Of a DNA stretch of 27,236 bases, positions 1 to 13,985 are shown piece by piece. Position 1 is the stretch's first letter. Each line of letters starts with the position of its first letter. Source of the stretch: Spirogloea muscicola (taxonomy: Eukaryota; Streptophyta; Zygnematophyceae; Spirogloeales; Spirogloeaceae); the NCBI GenBank assembly GCA_009602725.1, contig WELB01000340.1, positions 68,351 through 95,586 of the forward strand, written 5' to 3'. Position numbers and translations under genes: made by a program. Below the pieces are notes generated by a model. The model made no database searches. It worked only from the letters and a program-made list of their open reading frames with translations, and was not told where the DNA came from.

Positions 1-178
<178 letters not shown>

Positions 179-3100
179 GTCCCGGAGCCGTACCGGGAGC
201 GCCGCGTGGAGCGCGCCCTGCAGATGCATCCCTCGCTCGTCGGCCGCCTCCAGCTCGACGCCGTCCTCAACGTCTGGACCCCTCCTCTAATAACTCCTAG
301 CAGCCGCTTCTATGCCCACTAGTTGGTGCACCGCCGTCGCCGTTGCCGTGCCGGATTGCCGCCGCACCTCGAGCGCCGCCGCCGCCCGCCAACGCCGCCG
401 CCACTGCATGGGCGCCGTGACGCCGACGGCAGGGCCACTCGGGCTGCGTCAACACCATCGCGTGGAACCGCGCTGGCAGCCTCCTCGTCTCCGGCTCCGA
501 CGACACCAACGTGAGCTCCGCCCTCCCAGTCCTCATGCCCGCTGCAGCCGCTGCCGCTGTCGGCTGTCGCCCTGCTCGGCGGCCCCGTCAGCAGTGCTCG
601 CTGCGAGGCCTCCATGCCATCGTGGTCATTGCGCTTCTGCGCGCCTTCGGCGGCCTGCTCACTGACCAGAGCCCCCCCCCCCGCGTCGTGGCGAGAGCTC
701 CGCAGATCAACATTTGGGACTACTGCTCGCGAGCGCTGCTGCTGAGTGCCAAGTCGGGCCACAGTCAGAACGTCTTCTGCACCAAGTTCGTGCCAGAGAC
801 AGGCGACGCCCTCGTTGCCTCCGGCGCCGGCGATGGCGAGGTGCACTGCTGGCTGCTTTGTGCAAGCTGCTGACAGGCCAGGCAGTTCCGTAGGGGAAGC
901 CCTCACCAGTGGAGGCTGTGCTGACTTCGACAGCGCGCCAAGTTCGACGGCAATTGGAGCTTCTCACAGAGCAGCCTGTTGTGGCGATGCGCGGCGCAGG
1001 TTCGGGTGAATTGCGTCAGCCAACTCGGCCGCAAGGGCGCCGCAGCACAGTCGCACGCCGTCTTCGGCTGCCACTCCAGGAGGGTCAAGAAGCTCGCGGT
1101 ATGTAGCTCAGGGAGCATCGCCCAGTTCATCAGTGCTGCTCCTCCACCTCTTCTTGCTCGACTCACGTGCAGCGGTGCTGCTTGCTCGTCCAGTCGCCTG
1201 CCTGGCCAGCAGCTGTGCCGCACCTCCGCTCCCGCAACAATGGCAGAGGCCCTCACTCGAGCGCGCAGCTCTGTTGCTCGAGTCGTTGGTCTGACGCCGA
1301 GGGCGCCGGCGGCCTGCTGTCGTTGGCACGCCGGCAGGTGGAGGAGGGGAACCCCTACCTGGTCTGGAGCGCGAGCGAGGACGGCACTCTGCGGCAGCAC
1401 GACCTGCGCGAGCCCAACTTCTGCTCGGCGCCCCTCTCCTCGCATGAGGAGTGTCGTAGCATCCTGGTCAGCCAGCGCCTCCTGCATGCGCCACGCTCAT
1501 TCAGGAGTGCAAGCGTTGCCCACATCTGGAGCCGGCACCCAAAGCAGAGGACACAGCGAGCTTGTGAAGATTGCCAGCTTCTTGCGGCGCGGCCTGTCCT
1601 CCTGTGTGCTGACTGCTTGTGTTGGCTCGGTTCGCTGCGCAGCTCGACCTACGGAGCGCAGCGAAGAGGTCGCTCCTGGCGCCGCCCAAGCATCCGCTGG
1701 CGCTCAAGACGTGCGCGCTGAGTCCCACGCGGCCCCACCACCTGCTCGTCGGAGGGAGGTCTGTCGTGCAGCAACTTCGACCACCCTACTGACCTCCAAA
1801 TTAGTCACTCGTCTGTTTGGCAACGTGTTCGGCGCTTGATGCAAGCATACCTAGGGGCAAGGCAGGCAGCTTCTTGGGGCTTGGGGTTCAGGAGCTAGAA
1901 TTTAGATCAGCGGATCTAATTTAGGCACATGCGCGGCTTATGGTCATGTTTAAGTTGTTGTTGCCGCATCTGCTATGTCGATAGGACTCACCTCGTGGGT
2001 ATGCATGCCTGTCATCACGTGGTGCAGTGACGCATTCGCACGTCTGTATGATCGACGCATGCTCCCGGGCCCTGGCTCGCTGTCGCCCTCGCCAGAGGCC
2101 CCTGCACCTGTCTGCTACTTTGCGCCTGCTCATCTCTCTAACTTGGTACGGGAAAGCGCTGCGCTCCTCAGATGAGCCTTGCAGATCATGTTAGTTCATC
2201 TTGTTGATTGATATTGGTAATCAAGTCTCTCATCAATCAGATCATCAGCCGACCTTGTCAGGGCCTGACGCACGACCAGCGCTGTCATGCAGAGCCGGTC
2301 CTCCAGCCTCCATCTCACGCACGTCACGTTCAGCCCCGATGGCAGGGAGGTCCTGCTGAGCTACAGTGGCGAGCACGTCTACCTCATGGATGCCAACAAC
2401 CGTGAGACAATTCTGCCTCTGCACTTGAAGAATGCCTACAATGTGCGGTATAGGCATATGCCGCCACGAACACAATCCTCTCAATACTTGGCTTTCAGCA
2501 CTTAGTGCTGATACTTGTAACAGTGGTCATCATCCAACATCGATTTGGTAGAGGCATTGGGTGTCGCTGACTGCCATTTCAACTTCGGCCGGCAGTCCAG
2601 GATGGGGACATGTTGTACACCGCGGCCGATGCTGCGGCCAGATGCAAGGTGGCACCCCTCAGCAACGGCACAAGCCGGAGCTCTCTGCCGCGAGCTGCTT
2701 CCGGCCAGCTCACAGGCAGCCGGGCTCGCATCTACAAGGTTTGCCCGTGCAAGGCCTCGTCCACCTCCGGCCCCTCCGTATTATGCTGAGTTCTCTTGGT
2801 AGTCTGTACAGTGTGACGTTATGCACAGCCTGATGACATCTTGCCAGCAACTTTGCAGGATCTGGAGGCGCTTTTTGAGAGGGCCAAGTTGCTCATGTGC
2901 TCAAAGGAGGACTCGTCGAGTCGGGACTACACACTGGCCGCCGCGCTCTGCACTGAAGTCCTGGAGGAGGGAGGGAGAGAGGCTGGGCCTGGCCTCCAGC
3001 ACGACTGCCTGTGCATGCGTGCCAATGCGTACAGAGAGGTGCGATACCCTGAAATCTGCATTGTGCCACTGTTTCTCTGACCATGGGAAGCGTAAAGAAT

Positions 3101-5750
3101 GAAATCAGCTATTCTTTAGAATGCCAGTCTGCTTAAGCAAGTCAAAGACCACAGCCTACATACAACGGCTGAAGGTCCTACTAATGATTCTAAGATAGAC
3201 TGCAACCTGCACTTGCCTGAAATCCTTGTACACTCATTAGGTAGGTCCCAGACCCTCAATACCCATCTTATCTTCTCAACCTTGCCACCTTGCTTTCTGT
3301 GGGCTTGGCCACACAGAGAAACTGGAAGAATGATCTGCACATGGCTGTCAGAGATTGCCACATGGCACTCAAGCTTGACTGCCAGTCCCCATTTGCGCAC
3401 CGTGGCATGGCCCTGGCGCTTGAGCAGGTAACACCACTTACATTCAACTCGCTCTTGTACTCTGATGTATCTGGTGAAGAGACGACAGTGCAATTTTGCT
3501 TACCTTCAAGTACACTTTGGCTGCAACTTTTTGCATGCTTGATTTTGGTGGTCATGTCTCACAGCGTGAGCACTGTAAAGCTTGATCACTGCAAATTGTT
3601 GTAAGTACTGGGTCAGGATTAGGTACTCTGCTTGGTGACAGCTGCCAGCTGCCGCCACTTACCGATGTCCTTCATTGTGCTGCATCTCTGTCAATACAGC
3701 TGGGACGAAACGAGGAAGCATTGCACTGGGTCGTGCGAGCTCACCAGCTCGACCCGTTGGACCCTGACCTGTGTGCCTGCCTCACTGAGATTCGTCGAAA
3801 AGCAGAGACAGGTCCTATTTGTCTAGCCAGGCGCATGCAGATACCCTCTGAGAATACTTTACCCCGTGTTATATACCTTCGAAGGCTCCTCAAGCACCTG
3901 ATGCTACTATGGTACCACTGTACAGAAGAGCCCAACAGTCCAGAGGCTTGCATGCCTTCTTTCCTGTGACTGAACATGTCTTGCTGCATGCTTTGAAGGT
4001 CTTGCAGCGACTCGCAAAAGGCTGGACGTAAAGAAGTTGTCTGATAAGAGCAGTGGCGCCAAGCCCGGCAATCAGCCAGAGGCTGCGCAACCCTCTCAGA
4101 ATTCCAGCGCAAGCCAGCTGGAAGCCACGACGGACCACCATGGCCGGCAGACAGAAGATGAGGAGCAGTCGCAGGGCAGCGCATCCACAGAGGACCTGGA
4201 GGAGGATGCCGAGGGCGGTGAGGAGGACGAGGGTGAGGGTGGCTCGGAGCTGGACCTGGAGATCGAGGTCGAGTCTGCGGAGGCCACGTCACCTCGAGGA
4301 GGCGGCACAGAAGAGGGTGGCCGAGAGAGGGGGGTCCCCCGCATGAGTTTGCGAGTGAGGCGGAGGGACCGAGCAACTGGTGGCGAAGCTGCGTCCACGT
4401 CTGGCAGGTGCGCCGGCGTCCAGGAGAGGCGGCAGGGCGCACGGCGGGCTCCCGCTGGTGGCAGGCAAGGGCCTGATGATGTGAAGGTGAGCATCCTGAG
4501 AGGCTGTTAGCCTGTTAAGAGCAGCATGGTCTTGTTTCATCAACAAATTTAGCAAGAGTTTAACCACTGCTGACACTTACAAGGTGCTGCGCACACTGAA
4601 TTGGCTGCATAGTTATATCACTGGCGGTTGACATCATCTTGCTGTCTAGTGATGGCGGTTGCACTGGGCAGCATGCCAATTCCCCCTTCTAGTCTCACAT
4701 TTGGCCAAGCATTACTACTTGGCAGGCCGAACGGGCAGTGGACATGCGACAGCGGTACGTGGGCCACTGCAATACAGGCACAGACATCAAGCAGGCCAAC
4801 TTCCTAGGCGATCGAGGTGAAAAGTCAACCAGCATGTCTATCAATTAAGCTGGACGCTGTGATGCCCTTCTGGTTCCTGAAATCACTGGATTGTTCTGCT
4901 TCTAGTACAGCTAATGATGTGCTTTGGAGTTTTTGTGATGTAGCTGGGATCCTTGTGTCATATCTGAAATGTTCAATTGTAGGAGGGAGGTTCTTAGCAA
5001 AGATGGCACCTTGGTCTTCAGGGTGGCAAGACATAGCATATAGAGTTTGTCGTGAGCTAGCTTCAACAACCCCATCTCTGATCTAGTTCCCTCTTATTCA
5101 ACAGGTGACTTTGTAGCAAGTGGGAGTGACGATGGCCGATGGTTCATTTGGGAGAAGAAGACTGGCCGCTTAGTGAAAATGTTTCTCGCTGACGGCAATG
5201 GTGCGCTGCCGGCTCGTCCCCACATCCTCACCTCCTTCCTGCCAACCATTAAACGTCAGCCCAATCCTGTCGGCCTACTTGCATGAGAGCGGGGGCAACA
5301 GGTACACAGGGTAGTACAATCTCATAAGGCTTCCTGTGACTTGGCTTTGTAGATGACTGATAACAGCATCTCATGGCTAATATTTGACTGTTGTGCTTGA
5401 TGATTTATGTGCAGTGGTCAATTGTGTACAAAGTCATCCAATAGACTGCGTGGTGGCAACAAGCGGCATAGATAGCACTATCAAGGTGACACTGTGCTAA
5501 GCACTATCACAATTGAGCAGTATGTATGAGAACACAAAGGAATCACTTGTATTGCTCTGACACACTCTCAGCACATTGTACAATGCAGCTGTGGTCGCCT
5601 CACGTCTCTGACGCCGCAGAGAGAAATGAGGCGGAGATGGAGCCGCTTGCCCGCATCACAGGCCCTCACCTGCCCGATGCTGTCGAAATGGACCGCGTCA
5701 TGGCCGACAACCAGCAACGCATGCGTCGGCCCCGTGATCTTGGCTTGTGA
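179..5750 (+). CDS. ASG2: ASG2/WDTC1-type WD40-TPR protein (CUL4-DDB1 associated factor), 5' partial
   Basis: Likely substrate receptor of a CUL4-DDB1 ubiquitin ligase, as known for plant ASG2 and animal WDTC1. Exons with consistent phases: 179-271, 433-510, 706-840, 1000-1098, 1338-1466, 1643-1758, 2028-2145, 2293-2401, 2596-2738, 2829-3038, 3317-3427, 3700-3811, 4008-4486, 4726-4816, 5105-5200, 5415-5485, 5589-5750. Together they give 783 codons plus TGA, close to the roughly 760 residues of plant ASG2. N-terminal WD40 repeats cover about residues 30-295 (SGSDDTN, FCTKFVPETGD, WSASEDGTLRQHDLRE, ARLYDRRML, VTFSPDGREVLLSYSGEHV). TPR-like helices follow at about 341-484 (RNWKNDLHMAVRDCH). An acidic linker contains SELDLEIEVES. 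C-terminal WD40 repeats start near 645 (RYVGHCNTGTDIKQANF, SGSDDGRWFIWEKKTGRL, VATSGIDSTIK, LWSP). The initiator exon is missing upstream. The start of exon 10 (2829 or 2860) and the extreme C-terminus are the least certain points. Confidence 0.93.
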
Positions 5751-6644
5751 GCATTACTGTACTGCACATATTTCTGTCACACTGATAGCTAGCACTGCAG
5801 TCCCCCAAGCTGCTGTTTCAAGCTCTCACAAGGTTCTCAGCACATCCACAGAATCTCTACTGCATTGACTTACAGTGTGTCGCATCTGCCTGCATTGTTC
5901 GCTTACTTACACAATGTCTAAGTGTTATAATTACACCTGAAGAGCAGGGATTAGGTTGAGATCGTTGCCGTGTTTAATCTGCAGTGGCCTTACCGTGCAT
6001 ACACCATCGTCACTGTGCAGACCCATGGCCCTTCTACAACGGCTTCGAGTGGCTGAAGGCCTTGAGGGTGGCACTCATCGGATTGACTGCACCCCAAGCT
6101 AAGAATGTGCATACATTGCTCATGAGATTGCATGGCCTTCGAGTCACCATCACCAGCCCTCTCTAGACATGGCAACCCCACTTCTTCCCCCAAGGCCAGT
6201 TTCATCAAGCAGTTCCTGCATTTGCATTTGGGCCGCTTTGGATGTGGCGAAGGCCAAGCAGCTGGACATTCCCTGCCACCTTTGGTCTGCAGCCCGCCAG
6301 TACGACCTCTTGGCGGCATGTACATTCATTTTCAGAGAAAACATTGGGTGTTCTCCGTGGTGCTTAGGCTGCACAACACAGCCCTTAAAGCTTCTCGGAG
6401 GCCTTTTACTAGGCAGAGAAGCAGACACTAAGGTTCTTGAGATAAAGAGAAGGGACTCATATGGAACTTTCCCATGGAAAAGAAGCTAGAATTGGAACTC
6501 GCGTTCTGTTGGGTGCCGCTCTACTGCCCCTTTTCAGCAGCGGCCTCTCAGGAGCAGTGGCATGGGATGTTGCTGCACTGAGCTCAACTAGCAGCATCAG
6601 TCGATGAGGAGGCAGAGGTGTGCAACCCCTTGCAGCAAGCATCG
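5751..6644. other. Intergenic region between convergent ASG2 and RCE1 genes
   Basis: This stretch lies between the stop of the ASG2-like gene and the stop of RCE1 on the other strand, so it should hold both 3' UTRs. Short ORFs on both strands overlap each other around 5990-6430. None gave a recognisable family motif or an extended exon chain. I see no RNA gene here. Confidence 0.6.
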
Positions 6645-8400
6645 TCAAGAGAAGAAGATGGATGCGTAGTTGGAGTGGTACAGCGAAGGCCGGGTAAGAG
6701 GCCCGGCCAGCAGCATGAAGGCCACCATCCCCGTCGCAAAGGCGACGGCGACCGCTGCGGCATGCAGAATAAGCAGGTTGAGCTAGTCAGCAACCTATAT
6801 GCGCTGCTCTCTTTGCCTCCTTGCACATGATTTCTGGGATCGACTTGGCGTCTGGGTTAAAGCGGCGTCAATCATCCTCAGCGCCGATTGTCAGCGCAGT
6901 TTGTGATCAAGAATAACAAGGGCTCACCGATGCCTTGCGGGCTGCTGTCGATCCCGTCAAGATCTGGCGGCCCCATAATGTTGCAAAAGACATGTGCTGT
7001 CACTGGGGCTACCACATGGCCTGCAGACATTGTCCAGAAATCTCATCAGTAAGCTGCATGCAATCACACCCGAGGTGCACACGCGCGAGACATGCAGGAG
7101 GTTGATGTCCTTTCTTATCTTGCACATCTCATTGCAGCCAACAAGAAGGACTTTTTACATGGACGCAGCGCAGAGCAGGAAGGCGGTTCTCGCACTTGCA
7201 TGCTTGCCTGTCCTGAGGAAAAGGGATGCGGCGTACCACCCAAAGAGCGTGGTGACTGCCAGCTGCTGTGCTGCCTCGAGAAGGAAAGGCAAGGCTGCAT
7301 GAGGCTCCTGCGGAGGTCCAGCACTACGACGGCACCGCCAGCGCGGCGGCGTCTCGTCGCCGTCGATCCAGTGGGCAGCCGCCGGTCACGGGCTGACAGA
7401 TAGCTGGCGGCGGAGCGGTCGTTGATGGGTTTTGTGGAGGAGTGCAGGGCGTTGCTCACTCAGGATGGCAGCTGCGCGGCGCGGCTCCTCGCCGCGGTAC
7501 TGCACGAGGTCCCAGAAGTGGTGCAGGTGTGCTGGGCAGCGCAGGCGCATGACCAGCCCACTTGTGAGCTCTCGTGCCACCCGAGTTGCACTTATGTGCT
7601 GTAAGTGCCGTTTGAGTCGCACTTACGTGCTATAACGCTATCCTGGCCACTTGCAAAGTATGTTAATTCTTTTTCTGGGCTAGCCAACCGAAGCCATCGC
7701 CCTCTACTGGAAGAGTCCCTCATCTGCCCGAGCGCAAGCTCAGCGCCTGACTTGGGAGAGGTGCCCCTAAACCTTAGACCCTAAACCCCTCAATCCTAAC
7801 ACTAACCTTCTATACCCTAAACCCTTAACCCCATACCCTTAACGCACCATCACTGTGTCAGAACCCTAGACCCTAAAACCCTAACATCCTAACACTAATC
7901 TTCTATACCCCTAATCCCCCTTAACGCACCGTCACAGTGACAGAACCCTAGACCCTAAACCCCTGATATCTTAACACTAATCTAATCTTCTATATCTCTA
8001 AACCCTTAACCCCAAATCCTTAACGCACCGTCACTGCATCAGGTCGCGGAATAGCGGTACAGAGCGGCGGCGGCGGAGGCCCCGAGGGGCTCACCAGGCG
8101 CGAAGAACATGGGCGAGGCGAGGACGGCGGCGGCGGTGCTGAGGCCGCCGGCGCGCAGTATGGGGCACATGCACGCCCGGAACACCACCTCCTCCGTCAC
8201 AGGCGCCTGCGCCGCCGCCGCCGCCACCGCCATTGCCGCCGTCAGCTGGGCTGGGCTTAGGGTTCAGGGTTTGAGGGTTGGGGGTTCATCCACAGAGGCC
8301 GACAGCGGCGGCAGGAGGAGGCCGTGCGCGGGAGGCGGTGCCCGACAACGAAGTAGTCGCGCCAGTTGCGGAGGTCGCGTGCCGCTGCCGCCGCCGCGGC
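6645..8400 (-). CDS. RCE1: CAAX prenyl protease 2 (RCE1-type intramembrane endopeptidase), 5' partial
   Basis: RCE1 removes the AAX tripeptide from prenylated CAAX proteins in the ER membrane. Exons on the minus strand, in coding order: about 8380/8400-8347, 8206-8095, 7531-7460, 7270-7208, 7020-6928, 6754-6645 (stop TGA). Phases agree at every junction. Motif 1 is APVTEEVVFRACMCP (EExxxR, catalytic Glu pair). Motif 2 forms across a junction as MFFAP plus AHLHHF (FxxxH). A helix with TTLFGWYAASLFLRTG follows, then GHVVAPVTAHVFCNIMG (conserved His and Asn). The C-terminus ends GPLTRPSLYHSNY. This motif order is diagnostic for RCE1. The intron 7207-7021 begins with GC rather than GT (CAG|GCAAGC). 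The 563-bp intron 8094-7532 carries telomere-like minisatellites and a dispersed repeat. N-terminal transmembrane exons upstream of about 8400 could not be identified; an ambiguous base at 8431 suggests poor assembly there. Confidence 0.9.
7605..7740 (+). repeat. Dispersed repeat, copy 1 (inside an RCE1 intron)
   Basis: This segment aligns by eye with 17190-17330 and 23381-23500. Shared landmarks in order are TTGAGTCGC or TTGAGTGGC, GCTTTAGCG (GCTATAACG here), CTGGCCACTT, TTCTGGGCTGGCC-like, AGCCATCGCC-like and CTACTGGAAGAGTC-like. It lies entirely within the intron between RCE1 exons at 8206-8095 and 7531-7460. It has no coding capacity that I recognise. Confidence 0.75.
7770..8041 (+). repeat. 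Telomere-like minisatellite, three units, within an RCE1 intron
   Basis: Three imperfect tandem units of about 80-97 bp start near 7770, 7863 and 7945. Each contains AGACCCTAAA, then TAACACTAA, CTTCTATA, a CCCTTAACCCC-like block and TTAACGCACC(A/G)TCAC. The units are rich in degenerate CCCTAAA, the complement of the plant/green-algal telomere repeat TTTAGGG. The whole block is in the intron between RCE1 exons 8206-8095 and 7531-7460. Confidence 0.85.
8250..8292 (-). repeat. Short telomere-like motif cluster in an RCE1 intron
   Basis: Four to five degenerate TTAGGG/TTGAGGG units lie between the exon ending at 8347 and the exon starting at 8206. On the coding (minus) strand they read as CCCTAA-type, telo-box-like sequence. 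They are separate from the larger minisatellite at 7770-8041. Confidence 0.7.
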
Positions 8401-8430
8401 GGCGGCGGCGGTGAGATGGCGGGGCCGCCG

Positions 8431-9300
8431 NCTTCTCATTGAGACTCGAATTCACACAATTGCACAACTGCTGCAATTTTAAGTGACGTCTTGCCGTCAA
8501 TGACCTCAAATGCCCCGAGCTTGCGACCTGCACACAACTTCGGAAGCCCGCACTCTTTTGAAAGCTTGGCTGTCAGGATGATGCTGGGCAGCTAGTTGGC
8601 AGCTACAGCTGTAGTGGCCCTGAGTGCAAGCTACTCTGGCCCATGGCTGTGTGGAGCTGCTGCAGCATGTTCATCAAGAATGGCCCTCGGGGCAAGGCAG
8701 CCATTAGATAGAGGAGGCAAGGCTGGCAACCTTTGCGAAGTTTGCCCTGCATTGACTCGAAAGAACCTGGTCGTCCTTCATATCTGAGAACAAAGAATCA
8801 GCTCAGCCCCGGGTGCTGTAGTGTTCGGCAGCCCAAGGATTGTGGGTGTTGGAGGCTGGATGCTCAACTTAGTCAACGGAGCTCGGCTGGGCCACACGAT
8901 AGCGGGCAGGCCCTCACAGAAGCACATGGACGACATGTGCTTGGTCGACAATGCTTAGCACGGTCAGTTGTTCGCTAGTGGTGCCACCCACGTAAGGGTG
9001 AGCGTGCCGGGCTTGACCTGCATCCTGCGGGCAAGGCTGCCCTCCTCAAGACAGCCAGGAAAGCGCGGCCGGATGGACTGGCCACGATATTAGTAATCGC
9101 GGCCACTGTTACGAACCATGCATGCCATCCACAGACATACAGTGAGCGTAGTCCAACATCCGCAACTGCTGGTCAGCCGCCCCCCCGTCAACTGACGCCA
9201 ACGAGCCCCGCGCCGCCAGCTCAGCGGCCGCAGGCGGCTGCGGCGGCGGCGGCGGCGGCGGCGGCGAGGGACGACGCTGGCGACTCGCTGCACGCCTTCT
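8431..9300. other. Unresolved region between divergent RCE1 and GCN5
   Basis: It begins with the single ambiguous base of the window (8431). It should contain the 5' exons of RCE1 (minus) and the promoter and any 5' exons of GCN5 (plus), but none could be assigned. A plus-strand open stretch at 8788-8958 reads SSAPGAVVFGSPRIVGVGG followed by WMLNLVNGARLGHTIAGRP; it looks protein-like but I do not recognise it. Near 9175-9300 the sequence becomes Ala/Pro-coding and GGC-rich. Confidence 0.5.
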
Positions 9301-9330
9301 CAGCCGGCGAGCTCCCGCCGAAGCCTTCCC

Positions 9331-13430
<4,100 letters not shown>

Positions 13431-13985
13431 TGTCTAGAATGTAGTAGTCACCTTGCTGTGCCATTCATTGGGGTAGCAAAAGCTACTCCTAGACTTGACA
13501 CATTCATTTGTGGAGGCTTGGTGCCAGCTACAAATGGCATCGTGCTAAACACACCCTTGGCTTGATCATGCTTTGATCATGCTTGACAAAGCTGGAGCAG
13601 CAAGCCGACTACTTAGAATACCATGTAAATCAGCAGAATCTCCGCTCTGTTTATAGCAATTAGAGAGACGCGTAGTGCGCATGGATAGGAAGGGAGACCA
13701 AGCTGTGCCAGTACACTGTGATGCCAAACAACCACCGAACTCAGCGTCGTCGGACCTCACAGATGGCACCAGAACCTTGTATTCATGTCGCTGATGGTGC
13801 TTAATGCTTGCTGCTTTGCTTAGCAATATATGAGCTGGATGGAGCACTCGGTAAGGTTGGACACAGAGGGCGTCGAAAGCATGCAGGCCCAAGACAAGAC
13901 TGGTCGTGAGTAGGGAAGCAAGAGGAGATTGGACAAGCTTGGTCTGCTACTAAAGATTTCCGAAGGTCAAGAACAGAGTACTGCA
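13431..13985. other. Intergenic region between convergent GCN5 and the J-domain gene
   Basis: It lies between the GCN5 stop (13430) and the J-domain gene stop (13986), so it holds both 3' UTRs. It contains a small direct duplication of TGATCATGCTT at 13562-13584. No gene or RNA is recognisable. Confidence 0.6.

Noticed and set aside
319-1487. Long minus-strand ORFs over the first ASG2 exons
   Set aside because: They are antisense to exons with clear WD40 homology and have Arg/Ala/Gly-rich low-complexity translations, as expected of shadow frames in GC-rich DNA.
3741-4442. 233-codon minus-strand ORF
   Set aside because: It is antisense to ASG2 exons 12 and 13; its Ser/Pro-rich sequence mirrors the acidic linker on the coding strand.
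7770-8041. True chromosome end
   Set aside because: The repeats are degenerate, form a complex unit, and are flanked on both sides by exons of one gene.
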